A stretch of 64,000 nucleotides of DNA from NCBI GenBank assembly GCA_025210335.1, contig JAOARY010000053.1:1-64000 (forward strand), given 5' to 3'. The position numbers and the translations under genes are program-made. The notes under the pieces are model-generated. The model was not told the DNA's origin. It searched no databases and saw only the letters and a program-made list of their open reading frames with translations. Origin of the DNA: Peptostreptococcaceae bacterium. GTDB lineage: Bacteria > Bacillota > Clostridia > Peptostreptococcales > Peptostreptococcaceae. This document shows, in pieces, positions 26,086 through 35,153 of the stretch (position 1 is the stretch's first letter; every line of letters starts with the position of its first letter).

Positions 26086-28464
26086 TTATTTTATAGTTAC
26101 TATTGTAACTCCTATACCACCTTCACCATAAGAACCACCTCTAAACTCTTTTACATGTTTATGTGTTCTTAATATTCCTAATACACCTTTTTTTAGTGCA
26201 CCTGTTCCAACTCCATGTATAATTGTTACATTTTCTAAATTAGATATACATGCATCATCTAAATATTTATCTAATTCAATTCTAGCTTCTTCTATATTAA
26301 GACCTCTTAAATCAACTTCCATCTTTGTTGTTTTTGTCTTTTTCTTAATTATATTAGCTGTTGTTTTTGTTATTGTATCCTCTTTTTTTCTTTTTATTTT
26401 TTCTAATGAAGCATAAGGTAGATTCATTTTCATTATACCTATTTGAACAATTGCTTTTTTCTTAGAATCATCACAAGAAAGTACAATCCCTTCTTGGTTT
26501 AAAGTGATAACTCTAACATAATCATCTTTTTTCAAATTTTCTAATTTCTTTTCTCTATTTTTAGGAATCAATATATCTTTAGCATTATCAGAAAGACCTT
26601 CTATTGATTTTGTTATTTCTTTTCTTATATCTTCTATTTTTTTATTCTTATCTTTACTCGCTTTTTCAGATTCTAATTTTCTTAACATTTTTATAAGTTC
26701 TTCACTTTTTTCTTTTGCTTCTTTTACAATTTCTAAAGCCTCTTCTTTTGCTTTTTTAACCATTTTTTCTTTTTTATTTTCTATTTTTTCTTTTTTAATC
26801 AGATATTTTTCTTTCAATGCCTGAGCTTCCTTTTTAAGCTCTAATGATAACTCTTCATTTTCTTTTGCCTTAATTCTCTTTCTTTCTATATCAATCATCA
26901 AATCTTCAAAAGCAATATTTTCACTATCAATAAATTCTTTTGCCTTACTTATTACAAAATCAGAAAGTCCAATTTTCTTTGATATCTCAAATGCATTTGA
27001 TTTTCCAGGAACCCCAATCATAAGTCTGTAAGTTGGACTCAATGTTTTTACATCAAATTCAACAGATGCATTTTCAACTCCAGACTTAGAAAGTGCATAA
27101 TTTTTAAGTTCGCTATAATGAGTTGTTGCAATAGTTGTTGTTTTAAATGTATACAAATTATCCAGTATAGACATTGCAAGAGCTGCCCCTTCAACTGGAT
27201 CTGTACCAGCTCCTAGTTCATCAAATAATACTAACGAATCTTGTGTAAAATTATTCATTATATCTACTATATTAGTCATATGCGAAGAAAATGTAGATAA
27301 ACTTTGTTCTATACTTTGTTCATCTCCAATATCTGCAAATATATTGTCAAATACACATATTTTCGAACCATAATCGCAAGGTATATGAAGTCCACTTTGT
27401 ACCATCAGTGAAAATAACCCAATTGTTTTTAATGTTACTGTTTTACCTCCAGTATTAGGTCCTGTTATAACCAAAGTACTAAAGCTTTCTCCTATATAAA
27501 AATCATTTGAAACAATTTCATTTTTTGGTATTAATGGATGTCTTCCATTTTTAATATACATCTTTTTTTCTTCTAATATTTCTGGCTCTAATGCTCTTAA
27601 ATTAATCGATAATTTACCTTTTGCAAATATAAAATCTAATTTTGCAAGTATTGATAAATTCGATATTATATAGTCACTTACTTCACCAATAATAAGTGTT
27701 AATTCCATCAAAATTCTTTCAATCTCTTCTTTCTCATCCACTTTTAATTGTCTAAGTTCATTATTCATATTTACTATTGAAATAGGTTCTACAAACAAAG
27801 TTGCTCCTGAAGCAGATTGATCATGAATAATTCCTTTAAAATTTGATTTGTATTCGCTCTTTATAGGTACAACAAATCTATCTTGTCTTATTGTAACAAT
27901 AGCATCTTGAAGCATCTTTTCATTTGACGATGAACTAATTATTGAATTTAACTTATTTTTTATGCTATCTTTTTTATTAACAATTCCTCTTCTAATTTGC
28001 TTTAATTTGGTACTAGCATTATCACTAACTTCACTTTCACTAATTATACATTCATCTATTCTTTCTTCTATATCTTTATATACATTTAAAGATTCACTAA
28101 GACCTTCTATTATTTCATAAAAAGGTTCATTTTCTTCCTTACTTCTTATGAAATTTCTTAAAACTCTAGCACCTCTTAGATTATCTTTTACTTTTATTAA
28201 TCCTTTTGGATCTAAACAAGACCCTATTTTAGCTTTTTTTAGATAAACTTCTATATCAGAAATTCCATCAAATGGTACATAACCTCTTTTATATAATATA
28301 GACTGTGCCTCACTTGTTTCTTTTAACATTTGTTTTACATCATCTATATTCGTTTGTGGTCTTAATTCATCCAATATTCGTTTACCTAATTCTGATTTTA
28401 TATTATCATTTAATAATTTTATTATTTTATTATACTCTAATACTTTAAGAGATTTTTCATTCAT
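26086..28464 (-). CDS. mutS2: MutS2 family ATPase/endonuclease
   Basis: A 792-residue MutS2. The core and lever domains are followed by the ATPase with Walker A GPNTGGKT (about 334-341), VLFDELGAGTDP and THYSELK. A long lysine- and glutamate-rich coiled coil lies at about 515-640. The C-terminal Smr domain contains VDLRG and HGVGTGALKKG. MutS2 acts on branched DNA and, in Bacillus, on collided ribosomes. AAGGAG ribosome site. It is divergent from the two-component system, with about 180 bases between them. Confidence 0.96.
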   Translation of the reverse strand: MNEKSLKVLEYNKIIKLLNDNIKSELGKRILDELRPQTNIDDVKQMLKETSEAQSILYKRGYVPFDGISDIEVYLKKAKIGSCLDPKGLIKVKDNLRGARVLRNFIRSKEENEPFYEIIEGLSESLNVYKDIEERIDECIISESEVSDNASTKLKQIRRGIVNKKDSIKNKLNSIISSSSNEKMLQDAIVTIRQDRFVVPIKSEYKSNFKGIIHDQSASGATLFVEPISIVNMNNELRQLKVDEKEEIERILMELTLIIGEVSDYIISNLSILAKLDFIFAKGKLSINLRALEPEILEEKKMYIKNGRHPLIPKNEIVSNDFYIGESFSTLVITGPNTGGKTVTLKTIGLFSLMVQSGLHIPCDYGSKICVFDNIFADIGDEQSIEQSLSTFSSHMTNIVDIMNNFTQDSLVLFDELGAGTDPVEGAALAMSILDNLYTFKTTTIATTHYSELKNYALSKSGVENASVEFDVKTLSPTYRLMIGVPGKSNAFEISKKIGLSDFVISKAKEFIDSENIAFEDLMIDIERKRIKAKENEELSLELKKEAQALKEKYLIKKEKIENKKEKMVKKAKEEALEIVKEAKEKSEELIKMLRKLESEKASKDKNKKIEDIRKEITKSIEGLSDNAKDILIPKNREKKLENLKKDDYVRVITLNQEGIVLSCDDSKKKAIVQIGIMKMNLPYASLEKIKRKKEDTITKTTANIIKKKTKTTKMEVDLRGLNIEEARIELDKYLDDACISNLENVTIIHGVGTGALKKGVLGILRTHKHVKEFRGGSYGEGGIGVTIVTIK

Positions 28465-28601
28465 ATAAATAACTCCTTTATTCTTTTTTCACAATAATAA
28501 TTTTAACATAAAAAATATATAATAAAATGAATTTTTAGACTCTGTAATAAAGCTGTAATTTAAGATTATTTCAATAATTAAGCAAATAGTATATAATATT
28601 A

Positions 28602-28607
28602 TTAAAT
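28602..28607 (+). promoter_or_regulatory. -10 box of the two-component operon
   Basis: TATAAT in GTATATAATATT lies about 40 bases before the kinase start. The -35 region (TTTCAA, 17 bases upstream) is poor, so the call is tentative. Confidence 0.35.
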
Positions 28608-28647
28608 GAGAATACAAGTATAATTATTCATATGTGGAGGTGTATTT

Positions 28648-29898
28648 TTGAAAAAGTATTTTTTATATGCTTCTTTAATTGCTTTAACTGGAGAAATTTA
28701 TTTTTATCCATTTAGTTTTAATTTAAGATTTTCTGCTGGTATTATAACTTTAAATGCGATAATCCTATTAAAAGATAATATAAATTATAGTGTTTTAACT
28801 TTATTATCAGGAAGTTTTGCATTTATTTTTCGAAGTTTTTTAAATATATTATTTGGCAAACCAATTTTAGAAAGTCTCGCTTCTAATTTTCCATCTTTTT
28901 ATTATTATTTATTTTTTGCATTGCTGCTTTATGTTTTTGACCTTAGAGATAAAGACAAATTTCAAAAATATAAGTTTTTACCTATGATATTTTCACTATC
29001 ATTTATTGATATGTTTAGCAATATAATCGAAGCTTCTTCAAGAAATACACTTAGTCCTAAAATGGTTAGATTTATAGTTTTAGTAGCTTTCATACGTGCA
29101 TTTATAGGATTTTTTATCTACTATATATATAAAAAGCGAGAGATATTGATATTAAGTGAAGAACATGAAAAAAGATATTTACAATTAAATATCATGGTTT
29201 CAAATATTGAATCTGAATTATTCTATCTAAAAAAATCAATGGACGATATTGAATCAGTTATGAGTAAATCTTATTCGCTTTATGAAAAAAATAAAGAAAA
29301 CAAAGAATTAAAAGAAGAAATACTTGATATATCAAGAGAAATTCATGAAATAAAAAAAGATTATTCAAGAGTTGTTAAAGGTTTTGAAAATTTTTTAAGT
29401 AGTTTTGAGAATAAAGAATTTATGTACCTGTCAAAAACAATAGATATTATTAAAGCAAATACTTTAAAATATCTAAAAGAAAGCAAAAAAGATATAAATA
29501 TAAAGTATTATATGGATAAGGATTTTAAAATCAAATCTTATTATAATATTTTTACTATTTTAAATAATTTAATAATAAACGCTATTGATGCTTGTTCTAA
29601 TTTTTCAAAAATAACAGTATTTATTTTAAACAAAGATGATTATATAGAATTTATAGTAAAAGATAATGGAAAAGGAGTAGATGCAGATTTCTTAGAATGC
29701 ATATTCAACCCAGGATTTACAACAAAATTTGATAAAATAACAGGCAAACCTTCAACAGGAATAGGACTTTGTCATGTAAAAAATATAGTAAATGAATATA
29801 ACGGACAAATTTTTGTAGATTCAAAATTAAAAAAAGGTACAAAATTTAAAATTGTATTACAAAAAAAATATCTAGAAGGTGATTTTATTGAAATGTAA
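28648..29898 (+). CDS. GlnK/CitA-type sensor histidine kinase
   Basis: 416 residues. Residues 1-162 form several membrane helices with almost no outside loop. A coiled coil (165-250) contains the likely phosphorylated His233 in ISREIHEIKKDYS. The ATPase domain has N-box NNLIINAIDAC (306-316), G1 DNGKG (339-343) and G2 STGIGL (369-374). This resembles Bacillus GlnK. The start is TTG behind TGGAGGTG. The response regulator overlaps its end, and a glutamate carrier follows. The signal is probably glutamine or glutamate, by analogy. Confidence 0.85.
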   Translation: MKKYFLYASLIALTGEIYFYPFSFNLRFSAGIITLNAIILLKDNINYSVLTLLSGSFAFIFRSFLNILFGKPILESLASNFPSFYYYLFFALLLYVFDLRDKDKFQKYKFLPMIFSLSFIDMFSNIIEASSRNTLSPKMVRFIVLVAFIRAFIGFFIYYIYKKREILILSEEHEKRYLQLNIMVSNIESELFYLKKSMDDIESVMSKSYSLYEKNKENKELKEEILDISREIHEIKKDYSRVVKGFENFLSSFENKEFMYLSKTIDIIKANTLKYLKESKKDINIKYYMDKDFKIKSYYNIFTILNNLIINAIDACSNFSKITVFILNKDDYIEFIVKDNGKGVDADFLECIFNPGFTTKFDKITGKPSTGIGLCHVKNIVNEYNGQIFVDSKLKKGTKFKIVLQKKYLEGDFIEM

Positions 29899-30772
29899 CT
29901 TTTTAATAATAGATGATGACATAAATATAAGAAAAATATTAAAATTTATAATTAAAGAAAATAATTTAGGAAATGTAATAGGCGAATTAGAATCTGGAGA
30001 AAATGCTGTACAAAAGATAAACGCATTATCTCCAGATATAGTTCTTATTGATCTTCTTTTGCCTATTGAAGATGGTATTAGTATAATAAATAATACAAAA
30101 AAAAGTGATTTTAACGGAAAATTTATAATGATTTCTCAAGTTGAAGATAAAAATCTCATAACTAAATCTTATGAATCTGGAGTTGTATTCTTTATTGGCA
30201 AACCAATAAATAATATTGAAGTTATTAGTGTTATAAATTCAGTTAAACAAAATATAGAGTTAGAAAAATCAATAACAATAATAAAGTCTACATTATTGAA
30301 CAATGAGGGTTCAAAAGAAGAAATGCAAGAAAAATTTCATAAAAGTCAACCTTTGCATGCTGAAATATCAAAATTCTTCTTAGATCTTGGTATTAACTCC
30401 GAACTAGGAAGCAAAGAATTATTTAGTTTAATAATTAACATAATGAATGAAAAAGCAAATTCTAAATCATCTTCATATAAACTTCAAGCAATGTATCAAG
30501 ATATTCAAAAAGATTTAGATTCAAATTTAAACATAAAAAGTCTAGAACAAAGAATAAGAAGAATAATTTCAAAATCTTTAAGTAATATAGCCGAAAGAGC
30601 TTTAGAAGATTATTATGATCCTATATTTTGCGAATACTCCTCTTTGTTTGATTTCAAGCAAATAAGAAAAGAAATGCTTTATATTCAAGGAAAATCTAAA
30701 GATAAAGGGAAAGTAAATATCAAAAAATTTGCAGAAGGTGTTATTGATAAGCTTCATTTTTTAGAAAATTGA
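29888..30772 (+). CDS. GlnL-type response regulator (receiver plus YcbB domain)
   Basis: A receiver domain has the acidic pocket IIDDD, phosphorylated Asp55 in VLIDLLLP and the Lys of IGKP near 104. It is followed by a helical C-terminal DNA-binding region of the YcbB/GlnL type (about 160-294). Two starts are possible: GTG at 29879 or TTG at 29888. AAGGTGA sits correctly for the TTG, giving 294 residues and an 11-base overlap with the kinase. The repeats at 30807-30833 match the known GlnL operator, supporting control of gltS. Confidence 0.85.
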   Translation: MKCNFLIIDDDINIRKILKFIIKENNLGNVIGELESGENAVQKINALSPDIVLIDLLLPIEDGISIINNTKKSDFNGKFIMISQVEDKNLITKSYESGVVFFIGKPINNIEVISVINSVKQNIELEKSITIIKSTLLNNEGSKEEMQEKFHKSQPLHAEISKFFLDLGINSELGSKELFSLIINIMNEKANSKSSSYKLQAMYQDIQKDLDSNLNIKSLEQRIRRIISKSLSNIAERALEDYYDPIFCEYSSLFDFKQIRKEMLYIQGKSKDKGKVNIKKFAEGVIDKLHFLEN

Positions 30773-30806
30773 TAATTTATAACAAAAAGAATTATTTTTT
30801 TATTTT

Positions 30807-30833
30807 TTTTCGTAGTTTTTTGTAGGTTTTTGT
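30807..30833 (+). promoter_or_regulatory. GlnL-type operator (three TTTTGT-like repeats)
   Basis: TTTTGT (30818-30823), four bases, TTTTGT (30828-30833) is an exact TTTTGT-N4-TTTTGT, the tandem site I recall for Bacillus GlnL. A third, weaker copy TTTTCGT (30807-30813) is in phase: the GTAG cores fall every 10 bases, on one face of the helix. Confidence 0.7.
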
Positions 30834-30850
30834 AGTTTCTCCTCTATAAT
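30822..30850 (+). promoter_or_regulatory. Activator-dependent promoter of gltS
   Basis: Perfect TATAAT at 30845-30850, but the -35 position 17 bases upstream reads GTAGGT, a poor match that overlaps the GlnL-type repeats. This is what a promoter needing an activator would look like. Confidence 0.6.
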
Positions 30851-30858
30851 TATTACAG

Positions 30859-30919
30859 AAAAGGATTTCACGAATTTTTTTTCGAAATCATCTATACATA
30901 TTATAAGAAATCCTTTTTT
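30859..30919 (+). promoter_or_regulatory. Possible attenuator in the gltS leader
   Basis: AAAAGGATTTC (30859-30869) can pair with GAAATCCTTTT (30907-30917), which is followed by more T, like a terminator. GATTTC (30864-30869) can also pair with GAAATC at 30884-30889, excluding the first fold. It lies between the promoter and the gltS ribosome site. Confidence 0.5.
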
Positions 30920-30947
30920 AAAATATTAATCTTGGGGGCGAATATTT

Positions 30948-32141
30948 ATGGAAATAACTTTAGATAGTATTCAAACACTTGCACTTGCAATTGTAGTTTT
31001 ATCTTTAGGTAAATTTTTAAGAAAGAAAGTATCTATATTAGAAAAGTTTTGTATACCTGCACCAGTTATCGGTGGAATCATCTTTGCAGTAGGTATATTA
31101 ATAGGACATGTAACTAATACTTTTAGTTTCAATATGGATGCAATGTTAAAACCAATCTTTATGATAGCATTCTTTACTACTGTAGGGTTTACAGCAAGTT
31201 TCAAAATGCTTAAAAAAGGTGGAGTTCAAGTTTTTATATTCCTAGGACTTGCAGTTGTTCTTGTTACTATGCAAGATGTTGTTGGAGTATTATTAGCTAA
31301 GGTATTTAATCTTAATCCACTTATAGGTTTATCTACAGGTTCTGTACCAATGACTGGTGGACATGGAACATCTGGAGCTTTTGCACCTGATTTTGAATTA
31401 ATGGGCGCAACTGGAGCAACGACTGTAGCAATGGCATCAGCTACATTTGGTCTTATAATGGGTAGTATGATTGGTGGACCAATTGGTAAAAATCTTATAG
31501 AAAAACATGATTTATTAAAAACAGCTGGTAAATCCACTTTAAATGATGATGATAAAAAAGAAAATTCTATTAAGGATTTATTAAATCCTCAAAATTTCTC
31601 TATTGCATCTTCTCAAATAATAATAGCAATGGGTGTTGGTTCTATAGTATCAATGTTTTTAGGTAAGTTTATGACTTTCCCTCCTTATTTAGGTGCAATG
31701 TTCGTTGCAGCTATAATGAGAAATATTGCAGACTTTACTAATGCTTATGAAATAAAAGAAAAAGAAATTGATATATTAGGTGGAATCTCACTTTCTATAT
31801 TCTTAGCAATGGCTCTTATGGGTCTTAAGTTATGGCAATTATCTGATTTAGGTGGTCCATTATTTATCATGTTAGCATCTCAAGCTCTACTTATGGGTCT
31901 ATTTGCTTACTTTGTAACATTTAATGTTATGGGTAGAGATTACGAAGCTGCTGTTATGGCATGTGGACATTGTGGATTTGGAATGGGAGCTACACCAAAT
32001 GCAATGGCAAATATGGAAGCTTTAACTGGTAAATATGTTCCTGCTCCAAGAGCATTCTTCATATTACCTCTTATAGGAAGTTTATTTATAGATTTCTTCA
32101 ATGCATTTATAATAAATGCCTTTGTAGGATTCTTCTCATAA
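30948..32141 (+). CDS. gltS: Sodium/glutamate symporter
   Basis: GltS is an inner-membrane Na+/glutamate carrier. The 397 residues have about ten hydrophobic helices in two inverted halves. Family motifs include FCIPAPVIGGII near residue 35, STGSVPMTGGHGTSGAFAP near 125-145 and ACGHCGFGMGATPNAMANM near 338-356, the two matching re-entrant loops. The ATG follows GGGGGCG. It is downstream of a GlnK/GlnL-like pair and carries that regulator's type of operator, so expression probably follows glutamine/glutamate sensing. Confidence 0.95.
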   Translation: MEITLDSIQTLALAIVVLSLGKFLRKKVSILEKFCIPAPVIGGIIFAVGILIGHVTNTFSFNMDAMLKPIFMIAFFTTVGFTASFKMLKKGGVQVFIFLGLAVVLVTMQDVVGVLLAKVFNLNPLIGLSTGSVPMTGGHGTSGAFAPDFELMGATGATTVAMASATFGLIMGSMIGGPIGKNLIEKHDLLKTAGKSTLNDDDKKENSIKDLLNPQNFSIASSQIIIAMGVGSIVSMFLGKFMTFPPYLGAMFVAAIMRNIADFTNAYEIKEKEIDILGGISLSIFLAMALMGLKLWQLSDLGGPLFIMLASQALLMGLFAYFVTFNVMGRDYEAAVMACGHCGFGMGATPNAMANMEALTGKYVPAPRAFFILPLIGSLFIDFFNAFIINAFVGFFS

Positions 32142-32146
32142 AATAA

Positions 32147-32180
32147 TAAAAAAAGTTGAGCAAATGCTCAACTTTTTTTA
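32147..32180. terminator. Shared terminator of gltS and the U32 peptidase gene
   Basis: 9-base arms AGTTGAGCA (32154-32162) and TGCTCAACT (32165-32173), with A runs on one side and T runs on the other, so it works on both strands. It separates two convergent genes. Confidence 0.9.
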
Positions 32181-34529
32181 TTTTACACCTTTATAGAAAT
32201 GACCCTTTATAATATCATCTTCTATATATTTATTTTTTAATTCTTTTAATAACTTCTCATCTTTATTGTAATATATATAATCTATAATATTATTTACTAT
32301 CTTTCCTATTTCCCTTTCATACAAAAATTCTAATCTAAATGTATTTATATTTAAATCCATAAGATCTTGTATTTCTTCAACCAAAAATGTTTTATTGGAA
32401 TTATAAATAATATTATTACAATTTTCATTTATATATAAATAAAAATCTTTTCTATCTTCATTTTCTAATCTATAAATTTGTTTTTTACAATTTTTACAAT
32501 CATAAACAGAAGAAAGCAAACAATATTTTAATATCATCATCTGTTCATTTGAATATATTGTATATTCAAAGTTCATATCAAAATCATCTTTTGTTAAATC
32601 TTCTATTTCATTTCTGTTTAATTCACTAGAAAGGCATATTGTGTTTGCCCCTAAATTCTTAAGTGCTTTTAGACCCTCTTTATTAAAAGTTTGTATTGAT
32701 TTATCAATATTTAATTTATTATTGTTTGCTCTAGATAACAAACCCATAGTAGTTATATTAATATCATCTTCTTTTATGATATTAAATATCTTATCATAAT
32801 CTAATATCACATTATAAGGTGTATATATTAATCTAAGATTATATTCTTTTGCTAAATTAGAAGCCTCTTTATATTCTTTTAAATTCATAAAATAAATAAG
32901 ATCTATATATTTTATAAATTCTTTATTTATATTTTTTAATAAATTATTTAATTGCTCTAAATTCATAAGTTTTATTCTTATTTTATTATCTCTTTTTATT
33001 ATTTGTTTATTCGACTCTTTATTTATATCTACATTAAATTTATCTATAGTCCTATTAACTTTTGTTCTTTTTTCCTTCAATTTTGATATTGCATTTCTTC
33101 TAAGTTCATTCAATTCTTTAATTCTAATTGAAGCATTATCATCCAATAAAATATCTAAATCTTTAATAAAATAACATGTGTCATTTAATTTTGACAATTG
33201 GGTTTCTATTTTTTCCTTTGTTATGCTAACCTTCAGTGCTTTTTCAACCTCAAAACTAGACTCTACTTCCACCTCATTATTTCTTTCATCTACAACTTTT
33301 AACACCGCTTTTTTACCAATTTGTACTTTTATAAAGAACTTAAGTGGTATTTTGATATTTTCACTTTCAAATGTTGATTTTTCATAATCTAAAAGATCTT
33401 GATCTTTTGTTTTGTATAGTTTAAAACCTCTGCTTACCTCTTTTAAATAATCAATTTCAATTATTTCACCTTTTTTAGCTATATTTTTAATTTCTTTGCC
33501 TATTAATATTCTTCCAACTGTAGTGCTTATATTTAGTGAATCATTTTTCTTCAAAGTAGACTCTAATTTTATTTTTAATTTCTTTGTCTTTTTATTAAAA
33601 GACATTACTTGTCCTATATAAACACCTTTATTAGAAGGTTTTTCTTTATTTATTACATCTTTTTTCTTATCTTCAAACAAAAAACCTTTTGTAAAATCTC
33701 TATTGAATATAGATTTCATATTATATATGGCTAAATCCATATTTGATACTTTAGAATTCAAAGCATCATAATAAGTCCTAACTGAGTTAGAAACATATTC
33801 ACTTTTTTTCATTCTACCTTCTATTTTCAAGGAATCTACATTTATTTCTTTTAATTTTTGTACATACTCTACAGTATTTAAATCTTTCAAACTAAGTAAA
33901 TATCCCTTATCAATTATATTTTCCTCGTCTTTTAATATATATTTTCTTCTACATGGCTGAGCACACTTTCCTCTATTTCCTGATCTATCTCCTAAAAAAG
34001 AACTCATTAAGCATTGTCCAGAGTAAGACATACAAAGGGCTCCATGAACAAATACTTCAACCTCAATATCTAATTCTTCTTTTATTCTTTTAATCTCTTT
34101 ATACGACATCTCTCTTGCTGCAACAGCTCTTTTAAATCCTAACTCATTTAAATATTTAAAATCATAAAAACTATGGTTATGCATTTGAGTACTTGCATGA
34201 ACTTCAAAATCAGGATATAAGTCTTTTATAATTTTAAATACACCAATATCTTGAACTATAAGAGCATCAACTTGTATATCATATAAAAATTTTATATAAT
34301 CTTTTAAATCATTTATTTCTTTTTCTTTAATAAGAGTATTTATAGTAACATAAATCTTTACATTTCTTTCATGTGCATAAACTATAGCTTCTTCTAATTC
34401 TTCATTCGAAAAATTTATAGCATAAGATCTTGCACCAAATTTTTCACCTGATAAATATACTGCATTTGCATTATTTAAAATTCCTGCTTTTAAGCTTTCT
34501 ATCGAACCAGCTGGGGCTAGAATTTCCAT
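32178..34529 (-). CDS. Peptidase U32 family protein with C-terminal DUF3656 region
   Basis: 783 residues. The N-terminal U32 TIM-barrel starts MEILAPAGSIESLKAGI. The family signature cysteines are in HGALCMSYSGQCLMSSFLG and GKCAQPCRRKY (about 165-200). Members without proven protease activity include RlhA, needed for 23S rRNA hydroxylation, which shares this N-terminus. The C-terminal half looks like DUF3656 and ends with CKNCKKQIYRLEN. ATG at 34529 is 8 bases from GGGAG; an ATG two codons earlier is too close. Downstream of zapA, from which a terminator separates it. Confidence 0.88.
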   Translation of the reverse strand: MEILAPAGSIESLKAGILNNANAVYLSGEKFGARSYAINFSNEELEEAIVYAHERNVKIYVTINTLIKEKEINDLKDYIKFLYDIQVDALIVQDIGVFKIIKDLYPDFEVHASTQMHNHSFYDFKYLNELGFKRAVAAREMSYKEIKRIKEELDIEVEVFVHGALCMSYSGQCLMSSFLGDRSGNRGKCAQPCRRKYILKDEENIIDKGYLLSLKDLNTVEYVQKLKEINVDSLKIEGRMKKSEYVSNSVRTYYDALNSKVSNMDLAIYNMKSIFNRDFTKGFLFEDKKKDVINKEKPSNKGVYIGQVMSFNKKTKKLKIKLESTLKKNDSLNISTTVGRILIGKEIKNIAKKGEIIEIDYLKEVSRGFKLYKTKDQDLLDYEKSTFESENIKIPLKFFIKVQIGKKAVLKVVDERNNEVEVESSFEVEKALKVSITKEKIETQLSKLNDTCYFIKDLDILLDDNASIRIKELNELRRNAISKLKEKRTKVNRTIDKFNVDINKESNKQIIKRDNKIRIKLMNLEQLNNLLKNINKEFIKYIDLIYFMNLKEYKEASNLAKEYNLRLIYTPYNVILDYDKIFNIIKEDDINITTMGLLSRANNNKLNIDKSIQTFNKEGLKALKNLGANTICLSSELNRNEIEDLTKDDFDMNFEYTIYSNEQMMILKYCLLSSVYDCKNCKKQIYRLENEDRKDFYLYINENCNNIIYNSNKTFLVEEIQDLMDLNINTFRLEFLYEREIGKIVNNIIDYIYYNKDEKLLKELKNKYIEDDIIKGHFYKGVK

Positions 34530-34550
34530 ATTCATTTCTCCCTTACTTAA

Positions 34551-34580
34551 AAATAGCCTCTAGTAAACTAGAGACTATTT
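34551..34580 (-). terminator. Terminator after zapA
   Basis: Arms AAATAGCCTCTAGT (34551-34564) and ACTAGAGACTATTT (34567-34580) with one mismatch and a 2-base gap; T runs follow on both strands. Confidence 0.82.
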
Positions 34581-34593
34581 TTTTAATAAAAAT

Positions 34594-35121
34594 TTATTTT
34601 TCCAATTCTACAATTTTCATCTGAAGTTCATATATCTTATTTTGAAAACTACTAATCATATCCTCTGCTTCAGATAATTTTGCATCTTTTTCTTTTAATA
34701 TCATATTCATATCTTCTTTTAATTTAATCATTTCTTCTTCTAAATCGCTCTTTTGCATTTCATTTTCTTCATTTTTTAATAATTCATTTTCTTCTTTTAA
34801 TGTTTCACTTTCCTCTTTAAGATCAGTATTCTCTTCTCTTAATTTTTTTAATTCATTATCAAATCTTTCAAGTAAAATTTTTGCTTCTTCAAGCTGTTCA
34901 CTTTCTTCTTTATTTTTACCTTCATTGCATTTAAAATAGTCATCTGCAACATTTAAAGCAGTTAAAACAGCTGCCATACTAGTGCTGAGCTTTGGATTTA
35001 CATCTATTATTTCTTTCATTTTTTGATCTACATATTCAGAGACTTTTACAAGGTATTCTATGCTTTCCTCACCTGTCATGATATATTCGTTATTATTTAT
35101 TTTGACTGCTATTTTATTCAT
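34594..35121 (-). CDS. zapA: Cell division protein ZapA with long coiled coil
   Basis: Residues 1-80 are a ZapA domain (KIAVKINNNEYIMTGEESIEYL, STSMAAVLTALNVADDY), which binds FtsZ and bundles its filaments. The rest, to residue 175, is an almost pure Glu/Lys/Leu coiled coil, longer than in typical ZapA. ATG at 35121 is 9 bases after AAGGGG; a TTG three codons earlier abuts that site. It follows pheT, as is usual in Firmicutes. Confidence 0.9.
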   Translation of the reverse strand: MNKIAVKINNNEYIMTGEESIEYLVKVSEYVDQKMKEIIDVNPKLSTSMAAVLTALNVADDYFKCNEGKNKEESEQLEEAKILLERFDNELKKLREENTDLKEESETLKEENELLKNEENEMQKSDLEEEMIKLKEDMNMILKEKDAKLSEAEDMISSFQNKIYELQMKIVELEK

Positions 35122-35153
35122 CCGGCTCAACCCCTTAATATTTTATAATATTA

